In this document: piece after piece, positions 46,272-57,446 of the stretch | Layout: each line of letters begins with the position of its first letter | How positions within the stretch are numbered: position 1 is the first letter of the stretch | Assembly: GCA_963576725.1 (NCBI GenBank) | Contig: OY755246.1 | Location: 73,463,467 to 73,527,466 of the forward strand | Reading direction: 5' to 3' | Length of the DNA stretch: 64,000 nucleotides | Source of the DNA: Azorinus chamasolen | Taxonomy: Eukaryota > Mollusca > Bivalvia > Cardiida > Solecurtidae | The notes under the pieces: model-generated | Databases searched by the model: none | Told to the model about the DNA's origin: nothing | Seen by the model: only the letters and a program-made list of their open reading frames with translations | Program-made: the position numbers and the translations under genes

Positions 46272-47044
46272 GAATTATTAAAGAGATTATTCAACATCAT
46301 GCGTAATTTAACATTATTTTGATCTCGACAAAATTTAAGATGGGTCACATCAGATGTACCATTCTGTAATGTACGGTGACGTATTACATGTTATTTTCGT
46401 CGTTAAAAATATCAATAATAGTTTTGTTTTGGTTTGTTTACATTTTTTGACAATAGTTTCGCTACACATGTTTACTTTTGCAATTTCTATTTTTAGCTTT
46501 TAGCGGCATCTATGATTCAAACTGTAGACCCAAGTGAAGTCGCTCATAGTGCTGTCTCGATTATCTCCCTTCTATTAATAATTATGGGAATTCCCGCTAG
46601 GTAGAGCTCGTGCAATAGGGTTTTCCGTGAAAGTTTGAGTCGCAATCCATTTTATAAGGATTTCGGCAATGCCGAAACCCTAAAAATGAGTCATATAGGT
46701 ATACAATATAAATCAGTAGCAGCATGAAGTTCTGCCTCAGTAACCCACGATGATACTCTGTCATCAGTAAATAAATGATTTCTGATATGAGTTTCAATAT
46801 AATCGTCTACCAAGTGTCTGTATGACTGTTTATTCACATGCATGAAATTATTCAGTTCCTTCCTGATGGTCTCGTGTTGAAACTGAGTTCCATAGAAATA
46901 CTGACTTAAACATCCTTTACAATATTAACAATTCTGTATCCTGGTTCTGAGGTCGATGCAAGTATTAGTGACACAAATAGGCAATCAGTTTATAATGTGT
47001 CTACCAATATTAACTGTAGAGAAAGAAATGTAGTACATGCAATG
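46272..47044 (-). repeat. OTU-bearing block X, copy 2
   Basis: Near-identical to 43732-44515. It joins at one end to RT sequence (TTGTATG|GAATTATT) and at the other to block Y copy 2, skipping the integrase and the end of RNase H (about 0.9 kb). It includes OTU copy 3 at 46691-46915. Confidence 0.85.
46691..46915 (-). pseudogene. OTU-like fragment, copy 3
   Basis: Same reading as 38921-39145. Confidence 0.65.
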
Positions 47045-47904
47045 TACTATGTTTTCAACATTTTGTTCTTGAACAAGAACGCAACCTAAACCTACCGAAA
47101 TAGCATCTACAATGACTTTCGTCGGTACATTTGTTGTCATAGTAACCCAAAGTTTAGACAAGCGTTTCTTCAGCTCGTCGAAAGTTGTTTGTTCTTTCGA
47201 ACCCCATTTGAACTATGACCCATCGGCGCTGCTATTGTTGCTAGGTCGGGCATCGACCTTGCACTGTAATTGACTAAACCAAGAAAACTTCGGACTTCGG
47301 ACGCAATTCCCGGTTCTCGTGCATTTGTGACAGCTTCTACTTTAGCTTTTGTTGGACCAATACCCTGATCAGACAGCTCATGACCCATGAATTTACTCAT
47401 GAAAAACTGACACGTATCCCTATTGAGTTTCAACCCTCTCTCTCTCAAGATAGTGTTTATGTTCTTCCATATTTTTGCTATGGACAATTATATCATCCAT
47501 GATGTTTTTAACTCCTTCACAACCACTGAGAACTTGTGGCATAATATTTTGGTACATTTCACTGGCACAACTAACGCCAAAGAATAGCCTTTTGTAACGA
47601 TATAATCCATTGTGAGTAGTAAATGTAGTGATATCACGAGATTCTTCTGAGATTTCTTTTTGACGGTAAGCCATTTTAAAGTCCAGGTTAGCTTTGGTTG
47701 AGGTCTTGCAGAAAACTTTGTCTACCGTTGGAATTGGATGTCGCACCCGTTTCACTGCACTGCACTATATCCTGATATCTTCATCTGGTTTTGGTACATT
47801 TACGATCGGTGATACCCATGAAGTTGGTCCTTCCACACGTTCGATTATGTCCTCTGCCTCCAACTCGTCAAGCTTTTTGCTGAGTTTGTCCCTTAAGTTG
47901 TATT
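47045..47904 (-). pseudogene. Mag-like gypsy RT fragment, block Y copy 2
   Basis: About 859 bp repeating 45414-46271, with the same RT frames and lesions and only single-base differences (such as GATCGGTG for GATCGATG). Confidence 0.85.
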
Positions 47905-48240
47905 AGAATTATTAAAGAGATTATTCAACATCATGCGTAATTTAACATTTTTTGACGGTAAGCCATTTTAAAGTCCAGGTTAGCTTTGGTTGAGGTCTTG
48001 CAGAAAACTTTGTCTACCGTTGGAATTGGATGTCGCACCCGTTTCACTGCACTGCACTATATCCTGATATCTTCATCTGGTTTTGGTACATTTACGATCG
48101 GTGATACCCATGAAGTTGGTCCTTCCACACGTTCGATTATGTCCTCTGCCTCCAACTCGTCAAGCTTTTTGCTGAGTTTGTCCCTTAAGTTGTATGGAAT
48201 ACGTCTGGTGTTCTGTACAACTGGTTCCATCTCGTTATCG
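47905..48240 (-). pseudogene. Third partial RT repeat of the same gypsy element
   Basis: About 45 bp of block X (GAATTATTAAAGAG... to TTTAACA) join to TTTTTTGACGGTAAGCC, and the N-terminal RT segment follows a third time. It then continues without a break into GGAATACGTCTGGTGTTC, the authentic upstream pol sequence. Confidence 0.8.
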
Positions 48241-48880
48241 ATTTGAATGTGTCACTACTGTGTCACAACTAAGTAACGATTGACATTTTCCTTCGATTAC
48301 TAAGAATTCCGCATTATTCAAGATTCTGTCCTGGTACTTTAGATTTGTCCAAAACATTCCTGCTACTGTCAGAGCTTGTTTAGATCTATAAGCATAGAGA
48401 TTTTTGTTCCTTTTTTCATTATTGCTGATTTTGTTTTGTTTGAGATATTCGCATGGGTTTCTGTCCACAATACAATATCCAGAGTCAATGATTATTTTTG
48501 TCTCAACACCACCTATTTCTACTGAAATGGATGTTGTTTGTGGGTATTTGTCATAAATACTGAATGTAAAGTCTGGTGTTTTTTCTTCACTGCTAGAGTC
48601 GTCCATGACAAGACGAACTTTCTTTTTAGAAAGTCTGGCAATTCTGCATTTTCTTTCAAAGTGTCCTACCTTCTTGCATTTTCGATAGTGTTTGTCTTTT
48701 GCTGGGCATTTTGGATAGTTTATCATATGCCTTTTGTACCCACACCTGCAACACTCCATGTCTGAACTTGTCTGACTTCTCCGTTTAAAGCCTGCTGGTT
48801 TGATTGTTAATCTCTGAACTCGCTCCTCAACTCCTTCCATTTTCTTGGATTGGGACTCTGCAGTTTCATTTAGTTATGGC
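48241..48880 (-). pseudogene. Mag-like gypsy nucleocapsid zinc knuckles and protease
   Basis: The minus strand is open from about 48840 and reads MEGVEERVQRLTIK, then CCRCGYKRHMINYPKC (C-x2-C-x4-H-x6-C knuckle), then YRKCKKVGHFERKC, where the first Cys of the second knuckle is Tyr. The protease follows with SISVEIGGVETKIIIDSGYC, in which DSG is the active-site triad, and ends after LLSCDTVVTHSN. The two-knuckle gag-protease join is typical of Mag-lineage elements. Its own upstream gag was separated by Naiad N5. Confidence 0.8.
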
Positions 48881-48892
48881 CAATTCACGTAA

Positions 48893-50616
48893 AAGTACAA
48901 AAATGAGTCATGCAGGAAACACCACATACAGAACAAACAGTCGCCCGAACAGCAACACTAGGAAACAGCGAATATACACAACTATAAAAACATCAAGAGA
49001 CGCACAAAGACAAAACAAACATACAATAGGGTGAAGATGGAAGAACCGCCTTGGAACGGTCAATGACAAAAGTCACTGGGGGTTAAACCGGTTTATGGGC
49101 GCCCAACTTCACACTTATCCCCACCCTAAAAGACAAACGGTGTAAATAAACGTATCCCCTCTCCGACTAAACTACAACAACCGCGATGGCAAATACAGTG
49201 GTAAAGTGCATGCATAACGAAAACATTTAAGTGAACAAACTCTATCCACCTATCGCTAGTGTACTCAATGATTGAGCTGCAAACAGAGTAACTGTAGAAA
49301 AGTAATACAGGGTACGACAAAAACGAAGTAGTACAGATACTTCCGCTTCTGGATTTAAGAGGTCGCCTTGATGGAGTACTAAACCTTTCTTGTGCCGTAC
49401 ATGCAAAGAGGCCAGCGTGATTGCCAACTGTAAAAGGGTTGACAACCAAACATGCAGTATGTTGTAGTACTATAGGATCATATCCCCCTTTTAATGAATT
49501 TTTTAACATATTTGATGAACAAAGTGAGAAAATGGGTATGTCCAACAACATTACGAAGTTTGTAAATCACATCACCATAAAATTCAGGATGTGAATACCG
49601 TGTCGATGAGATTATATTGGTAAATATAAGTGAGAGATTTCGATAGTAAAATTTAGAGAATGTTTTTCTTAGTTTATGGTATCTATATCCTTGCTTAAGC
49701 AGCTTTTCCGTTAAGATGAGATTTCGACTGTTAAAATCGTCAATAGATGAACAAGCTCTAGCAAAACGAAAACGGAAATCATTCCATTATCAATTTTAAG
49801 GTCTAGATCCAGAAACGCTGCATAATTGTCGGACGGTTTAGCTTTATTCAATTTGAGTTCTTTAGGATAAATTGTAGGAATCAGAGCATCAAAGAAAGGG
49901 TTAAAAATATCATCCAAACATCGAGAAGTTTCATTGAAGGCTTTTATAACATCTTCTTGTGATTGTGGATTGAAACGTAACATGAAATCTCTCTCACAAA
50001 AACAAAATAGCATTCCCATAACGTACAAATCTGTTATCCAAAAGAAAGGTTAGTGATTCGCAAACTTCTGAGCAAGTCCAATTGGTGTAATATTTCATTT
50101 GCTCAGTAAAGAAAGCTTTTTCAGCATTACATGCCAGGAATGATGTTTTTTCCCGGGCAAATACTTTCTGGATTAAGTTAGTAAGTTTATATTTTATTAA
50201 AATATGAGTTGTGTACAAAGTAGAAAAAATCGTCCGTGCTCACAGTGGATGCAGGATACCTTTTGTTCTTAAGTTTGTTTAAGACTTCTGAAGAGTTCTT
50301 AATAGACCAGAAAAGATTTCTTCCAGAGTCTTATCACAGTAGAATTTTACATGTTCTTTTACCTTCGTTAAACAAGAAGTCAAAAGTATAGACAATTTAG
50401 TAGTTGTACATGAGCTAGAATTTGCAGTGAAACGCGCTTTATATGTTTTTTATGTAGTTTTGGTAACCAATACATTGTAGGAAGTTTATGTTGTGTAATT
50501 TTAATATCGGTTCCAAGTTGTTCACACTTTTTGACATGGTCTCAAACGATGGGCTTTTTCGTCAATGGTAACTGAAATGTATGACTTGGTATTAATAAAA
50601 TCCTGCTTCAAATTGC
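48893..50616 (-). pseudogene. Naiad copy N5 (5'-truncated), inserted in gypsy gag
   Basis: The minus strand carries a partial RT (KLPTMYWLPKLHK region with frameshifts, FSTLYT-type region, YYTNWTCSEVCESLTFLLDN, FFDALIPTIYPKELKLNKAK), the DVIYKLR segment, LQHTACLVVNPFTVGNHAGL, and the 3' UTR with pseudo-LTR (49143-48893). It starts abruptly at 50616, upstream of codons for QKQD. Internal deletions removed the YLDD region (CLDD remains) and the 3' arm of the SECIS-like hairpin, where ATGA is also changed to ATCA. Confidence 0.85.
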
Positions 50617-50830
50617 CAAAGTTAAAACCGTTCCCTTCCCAATAACTTACGACGTAGACGTGCAGAAAAACATTTCTCCACAACTTGGTCGCGAATTTTC
50701 TCATCAGTGTTTGCGAATTTCACAAGTTTCAGCTCCCTGTCTTAAACGTGTAATGAACTGCTCAACTGTCTCTGTCTATTCTTGTGTTAACTGACGAAAT
50801 ATGTCTTTCATATAGAACATTGGACTGTGG
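50617..50830 (-). pseudogene. Gypsy gag fragment
   Basis: The minus strand reads TETVEQFITRLRQGAETCEI, RKH, then with frameshifts KIRDQVVEKCF-like and LRRKLLG-like residues. 'VEQFI.RLR..A..C..........IRD..V......LR..LL' is a conserved gag patch of Ty3/gypsy elements. It is the missing upstream part of the element at 48.2-48.9 kb. Confidence 0.65.
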
Positions 50831-50879
50831 CATACGGTAATCGTCTATAAATATTGTTATATCATTGATAGAAAATAAA

Positions 50880-51030
50880 GGATCTTACATGAGTGTTCAT
50901 TACACATTGTCTTTTTGAAACGAGTTTACTATAATGATATGATACGAGCTTTAGCGAGTGTCATATTCATAATAGTAAACGAGTTTCATGAAAAATATGT
51001 GTACTGAACATGAATGTAAGATTATTTTTA
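50880..51030. mobile_element. ~150-bp foldback element
   Basis: GATCTTACATGAGTGTTCAT and GAAACGAGTTTACTATAATG are mirrored by GTAAACGAGTTTC and TGAACATGAATGTAAGAT on the other side of TTTAGCGAG. The whole segment folds into one imperfect hairpin. Confidence 0.65.
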
Positions 51031-54000
51031 TCACATAAGAAATGCCATAGAAAATGAAACAGGCTATATAGCTGACGGCTGTTTCGGCCATTCCTTACAA
51101 ATACAACGGACGGTGCACATGGAGCGCTACGATTGGCTTACGCATAAATGAGCGCTACGGTTGGCTAACAATTGCTAATTTGCATAATGAATACACTAGT
51201 GCATTTCCGCGATTTACGGCACTCAGTAACGGCACTCCAACATGGCAGAGTATGTGATAAATACAGTTCTGTAACTGGTGTTCTGTACAGCAGAATAGTA
51301 GAATATCCGACTATCTGACTATAGAATATGACAAATATCTAGATGACGACACATATAATTGACTTCGAATATTTGCCTGGACGTTTAAATAACGGTAGAG
51401 TACATGCATTTTATTCACATGGCCGTAAACCTTCTATCTTTATGTAAAGAGGGTTGTTGTATTCTAGCTAATGGCTTATATACTAGTTATTCATGTAGGG
51501 CATTTAGCGATGCAGGTTACCTAAAATACGATGCATTCTTCATTTGTTTTGATATTAATGTAAATATTCACTTATCCAAGACGCTGACTTTGAGACAAAA
51601 TTACTTTTTGGTGAAAACAATACATCGGAGTTTGCAAGCTTAGAAGTGTGATAAAGCAACGAATTGTAGTAAATATCTTCAATCGACTTCAGACAAAATG
51701 CAGATTAAAACATGATTTCAGTTTTGGAAAACAATACTTAGATATTGTAAACGACAGAATATATAAAATAACATGTTAATTAAGATTTAGACCAACATCA
51801 TATCATTTGGAAACAGAAGGCGGTAGATGTGAAAATACTCCCCCCCCCTCTGAACAACAAGAACACATTACCTTCAAAATACAGCAAAACCTCTCTAAAC
51901 CGGAATTCTAGTAGAGAAAAATTTAGATACTTTGATGCAGGTGGCTGCTTAATGCAGGGTGCTCCTATATGAGCTTTCTGCATGTCTAACACCCATCATT
52001 AAGATGCCACCTTTTTCCAAGATCGATATTTATTTATTTTGTTTCAAAACGTAGACAGTAGTTGACTATTAAGTAACTAGAAATGGTATTCCGTACAGTA
52101 CTTGTCAAAATTACTTTACAGATATACATACTTTTTTTTGTATATTGATGTTATAATGCTTACATGAGTATGGTGCAAAAATGTTCATGCTATCGTTATT
52201 GCCTTATTAAGAACGCCGTAAAATGTTTAATGCTAATAGAGATTATGATATTAAATTCAAATATAGGATCAGCAAACCCATGACAAGCTAATAAAACGTA
52301 AATGGACTGACGGATTTCGCACTAATCGAAGAACAGTTGGCAAGTACCACGAAGAATTCTTGATGACAAAATATTCAACAACTAGGACAAAATATTCAAC
52401 AAAATCTGACATTCAATAGGCAAATCACAGAAAGCATTTACCAGTTTGCATTGCACGCCGTATACGTAAGTATGAGCGAGTCAAATCCATGTGATTAGGG
52501 TAGCATTACAATTCTTTAATGTGCAATTACATGAGATGATATGATAATGTGAGCTGGAAAATTAATTCATCCTTTATACATGTTCAGGTACTTATTGTCA
52601 GTAAATAATTTTGTCTGCCAAAATTCTAGATATATGCTTTACTTTATTTCGGTGACGCTATTGGAGAGCGCATGAAATATACTGAATATTCATATGAACC
52701 GCAAATTATTTGATTCAAACTGTTTGCAAAGATTATCACAACGCCATGCTTAGAGTTCATATAATCTAATTTCCATTGAATTCATTCGTTGGTATTAAGT
52801 CACCCATACAGGGAAACCTGACTGTCTCAACGAAAACCAAACTCCAAAATCTAGTTTCAAATTCAATTTAAATCGTCTTAGTGTCATTTCATTCATCTCT
52901 CTCTTCAAATTATACCCAAAGCCGTAGTTATAACGCCTGCTTCTGATTAATGAATCACATATTGTTTAAACTGTCACATAATAAATCATTAATCCTTTAC
53001 TTGAAACAAACATCTTTTCATGCATTTGCAAAAATAATAGACCCAGACCAGACGAAACGTGTAGTGTTGCTCTGTTTACTTATGAAATAATATAGATCTG
53101 ATTCTACACATTCAACCCTAGTCAACATTTCAAGTGTTCATGATAAAAAATCATTCGGCCATTATATTTTTACATGGATATTGTTACGCCCAGCTATGGA
53201 CCTTGATTAACGTGAGGGGATAAAATATAAATAAATCGAGACGATATCAATTTAAAATATTGTGGTGATTGTTATTCAGAATTCTCTAGATTCTTCCACA
53301 AATAGATACATACAACTCAAACAACTTATCATACTATGGGCCTAGTAAACACCACACACGGCAAACCTCTTGCAAATAGCTCTTGTAAGTGAATTTATCA
53401 ATGGATCAAGATCCAATCGATCTGCTTATGTCAATCTCAGTCTTAATGATATAAATCTAGGTGGTGGATCGGTAGCTACAGCACAACGTCAGCGACCAAA
53501 GTATTTTATAAATAAGTTGCAAAACCGCGTAATTCGAATAAAGCTTTAAATCTGTAAAATGCCAAGATCTGCATTTATTCTATAGATCAGTCGAAATTCT
53601 GTCATAAAATGAAATGCTTTCATCTATGTTCTATTCGTATGCCTTAAAATGCTCACCATTAGAATGTATATTTCTGAAACAGGCTAGCGTAGTTCTTGAC
53701 CCTAGCTCAACTCCCTCAACTCTCTGATTCTCAGCCAAAAATCCGGCTCTTTTATACTCGCGCTCAGATTCCCAGTCAAAAGTGGTAGGAAACTGACAAA
53801 AAGAAGGTTGGAAAAAGGTCACGTGATTCGTCCCCGTCAAAACAGACTGGAAACCGTCAAGTTTTGACGGGCTGATCAAGTGGTTGAATAGTCAAATACT
53901 GGTTGGTGGTTGGAAATGCTAGGTAACGCGCGTGAAAACATTCAGCCTCCGGTTAAATATGAAGAACTATGTTATACTGTTTGAAAATATTACAAACTAG

Positions 54001-55698
54001 TTTGATCATGGAAACTCGCCAACAAAATCCCAAAATAAATATGTACCATAGGGAAATAGATATCTTGAGCCTTTCTTTTTGGCATAGCTATGGTAATTCT
54101 GTCTGCTTTGGGCGTTATTTCTATAGTAAACAACCCACAATGCATCACTGTAGCAACCAAGATGGCGGACATTATGCTGTAGCATCTCACATACTAGGCC
54201 CTAAAATCGAGAGCACTTCAGCTAAACAAATAAATATGAGGATTAAACATGCATGTGCCAAGTCAAGTAAGAAAAGATACAGCTTTCTAGCAAGTGAAAC
54301 TGGAATGACAACACGATGCACGGTGTATTTCATCCTCTGTCTCTGGGGTCAGAAGTCGACGTACATGAGTGCATCGCGGATGCTACATTACCCCCCTCTT
54401 TGATAGGCAAAGCTCCCGCTGCCTACAATTCTAAACATAAAGAACAGTACTTATAACAATAAAGTTTAGCTGTTCAGCTGTATCTTTTACGATACCACAT
54501 GCAAAGTATTTATCACAAATTTAAGATTTTTGTACCTGTAACCTTGTAACTTTTAACTATAATAACACTCTTTAAAATTTAAACAATCTTGCTTTATAAC
54601 AAGAATACTCAACAAGTAAATGTGAAAGTTGCCGCCTCTGTCCGGCTTCCCATAAAGTAATGTGTCAAGACGTAATGCATTGACACGGTTAACTTTATGA
54701 ACAAATTCTCAAGAGGTAGATGCCATTGTCCTCGGCTCCTAATCCTATAGACACTGAAAAGTATAGGACAAATTCCATATCTGCAATATCACAGATCATT
54801 AATCGAACAAGCTATTACAGTAAAACGTCTCTGTAAAATTACCTCTCAAAGAAAATTTAACCTATGTAGTTGCAAAAGTGCGATGGTTACAGGCTAATTA
54901 AGATTGCAATACTCATTATTTTTGAATAGCAAGTGCATCCATGTGCCAAATAACCTTCAATTAAACAGCTGTATTTAATACAAAAAGTTTCGAGTTGACA
55001 CTGTGCTATTCAGAAATGAAAATAAGCATGGCTTTACACCGTACTTAATATAATGAGTTAAAGTAGCGTCACAACTATGCATCACAAATATTTGAATATT
55101 TTATCACAACGCTGGAATGTCAATCTTCCCAAAATAGTGTCTATCACTGGATATATGTGTAATGTTTATGGTACGGATAGTAACATCAGTTTTAACATCG
55201 CGTCCATAGATATTGGCTTCAGTCACTGCGTACTACACGATATCACTACAGTCTCATAGTGTACCCTATTGTTAATATAAAGATAGTTGATGTTGGGTCC
55301 ACTCACTATGTCCTTTGTGATATCACTAAATGCTTTCATTTTCAGATTGCATATTACACGAGTAAAAGTGTCAACCTTGTCGTCAGTTAATACTGAATTA
55401 TAGTGAAATCGAACACAGTTTATCATGTAGGTAAATAACTGTTTCCAATGTAGATCATATGGAAAGAGCTATTATCTTACATATTTGTTTACTTAAAATT
55501 ATTATTAACGTACTGAAATTTTCATTATAACTGAGACTGTTACTCATGTTGACCTAATTAGAAAGTTCATAGCATATGGCAATAAGGAATGTCCTTGTAT
55601 ATTGCTATTTAAATGTCCTACTGGTTGGATTAGTTAACTGTATGATCTGGGGATGCCGGTGTTTAGAAGCCGTGATTACAGTACAATGTAACTGTAGG
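51031..55698. other. Long stretch without supported genes
   Basis: AT-rich non-coding sequence. It contains a C-run at about 51841, a half foldback (GACCCAGACCAGACG) at 53041 and a hairpin-like AGGTGGCTGCTTAATGCAGG at 51940. Open frames such as 53969-54403 show no protein features. Confidence 0.4.
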
Positions 55699-56988
55699 TT
55701 ATGTCTTCTTGACCACGCTCTTCATTTTTGGCTTTTGATGGAGGGATTCTGCGTGTTCAGCTGGCTTGGCCTGGGTTGCTCCGGATGACTGAACAGTTTT
55801 TTCTATCTGGTTAAGCTTTCTCTCTATCCTTCCTAGCTCAGTCACTGCCCTCTCCAGAGTTCTGTCTTGGCATCGGATGGCTCTAGTATTGGCATCCAAT
55901 GCTTCAACAACCCTCTGGAACCCGCTGCTTATGGCCTTGGTCATCTCGGTTAATGCTTTATTTAAATGGGTGTTGTCTGAAGCTGCATTGTTGTTTGAAT
56001 CTAATCTTGCCCTTTTCTGGCTTGGTTGATTCAGGCCTTCTTGTTCTGGTTGACCACTGCAGGTCTCCTTGAAAAGGGGGTCTGTGGTATCCTGGTTCAA
56101 AAGTGTGTTCAAAATGTTTTCGTCCTGGCATGGAGTCTGGGTAGGTCCTGAAGGGGAACGGACATTGATGACTGGCGTGTTCAACAGACCATTTGATGTC
56201 CCTAGAGTTGTGGCGTGCAATGGTCTTTCGGGCTTTGCTGTAGACTCAGTAAATACAGTCAGGTGGTTGTCTGTTGACACTTCCAACAACTGATCTATAG
56301 CCTCTGGTTGTTGTTGCAGGAGTGTCATCTGCGGCGCTATACCGAGTGGCTGGATTGCCTGTTGTCTAATGGGTGATCCCATCACTGGGCAACCATTGCC
56401 TATGGTGGTATTGAACAGGGCGTTTACTGGTGTTGGCTGGGTTGTGGTCTGGCTGGTGTTGATGGTAAGTACGCCATGACTCAGCTGGCTGATTGGGGTT
56501 GGATGGTATACTGGAGTCTTTCTACTTGTAGCTTCTCCCGCAAACATCCAGCTGGGATAGGTCTTGCCCGCGTGAACAATCACTCCATCCTCCTCCTCTT
56601 CCTCCTCAAAGGGATCTTCCTCCTGAAAGGAGGGTTGCCGCCTAGACTGCCACCACTGCTGAGATTCTTCCTTGCCGAGCATAGTCATGTCCTGGTCACT
56701 GACTACGTATGGGTCCTCGGCCCTTTTCAGCATCTCTGCATAATTAGGCACTGTCACGAGCTTTGTTTCGGCATCTACATGTCGCCTGTACTTTTGAAGG
56801 TGATCTAGTAGTGTTTGGCTGTCCTGACACCCAAAACGACATAGTGTACAATAAAACGGCACTCGGTCCATAGGTACATGGTGCTTCAAAACATGACCAA
56901 CCATCCTTCCCTTTCGTAGGACTGTATTACATCGCTTACATCTGTATGCTCGCCCACGGTTTCTAAAGTTTGACAGTGTACCGGAAGC
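55699..56988 (-). CDS. Zinc-finger, coiled-coil protein downstream of gypsy pol (ORF3), starting at a splice acceptor
   Basis: The minus strand is open from a site TATACTTTCAG|GCTTCC to TGA at 55699-55701, about 429 codons, with no good ATG at the start, so the first residues probably come from a spliced upstream exon. Near the N-terminus lie YRCKRCNTVLRKGRMVGHVL-KHH (C-x2-C-x11-H-x3-H) and FYCTLCRFGCQDSQTLLDHL ending in H (C-x2-C-x12-H-x6-H), a pair of C2H2-type fingers. An acidic run (EEEEEED) follows, then a long Gln/Thr/Pro-rich middle, a QKRAR basic spot, and a C-terminal coiled coil (LNKALTEMTKAISSGFQRVV and on). It has the env position of the gypsy element but no membrane segment. It could instead be a host gene. 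Confidence 0.65.
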   Translation of the reverse strand, partial: ASGTLSNFRNRGRAYRCKRCNTVLRKGRMVGHVLKHHVPMDRVPFYCTLCRFGCQDSQTLLDHLQKYRRHVDAETKLVTVPNYAEMLKRAEDPYVVSDQDMTMLGKEESQQWWQSRRQPSFQEEDPFEEEEEEDGVIVHAGKTYPSWMFAGEATSRKTPVYHPTPISQLSHGVLTINTSQTTTQPTPVNALFNTTIGNGCPVMGSPIRQQAIQPLGIAPQMTLLQQQPEAIDQLLEVSTDNHLTVFTESTAKPERPLHATTLGTSNGLLNTPVINVRSPSGPTQTPCQDENILNTLLNQDTTDPLFKETCSGQPEQEGLNQPSQKRARLDSNNNAASDNTHLNKALTEMTKAISSGFQRVVEALDANTRAIRCQDRTLERAVTELGRIERKLNQIEKTVQSSGATQAKPAEHAESLHQKPKMKSVVKKT

Positions 56989-57446
56989 CTGAAAGTATAG
57001 AATCAAGGAGCAATTCTTAATTTACATCCTGAAATATATCTATGCTTCCTTTGACCGCTGACGTTGTTTATTTTTCTGATAAAAGCGTTCGTTTACTGCC
57101 ATCTAAAGCGACCTTTGTTTGCCGTTTACCGTGTGTTTACAAAGTTTGTACATGTCATACATAACAAAACCTACAGCATCTTGTTATCACATTTACATGT
57201 TCGTACACAGGTCAACCGTTATTACACACATATATCTAATAATATCACTCATCGTTGCTCCCTTATATATAATTATATGCTTAAATGTCCACACCCGTTA
57301 TACAGTTATGCACAAATATACTTTCTTAATGCACAGTTTCGAAAGTTCAGCTATAACTATTCACATAACAACATAATTATCACACTTCCACCTAAATGAT
57401 TGGTACAGTACTATGTATAAAATGTCTTATCACGTCGTCACTGTTC
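56989..57446 (-). other. Spacer between gypsy pol and ORF3
   Basis: It contains the polypyrimidine and acceptor for ORF3, and TATATATAAGGGAGC at about 57264 that could serve as a TATA box. No LTR boundary or polypurine tract is evident. Confidence 0.4.

Noticed and set aside
53969..54403. 144-residue open frame as a gene
   Set aside because: No domain-like composition, splice context or homologous copy.
57064..57399. 111-residue plus-strand frame between pol and ORF3
   Set aside because: Overlaps the spacer that carries the ORF3 acceptor, biased composition, no recognisable feature.
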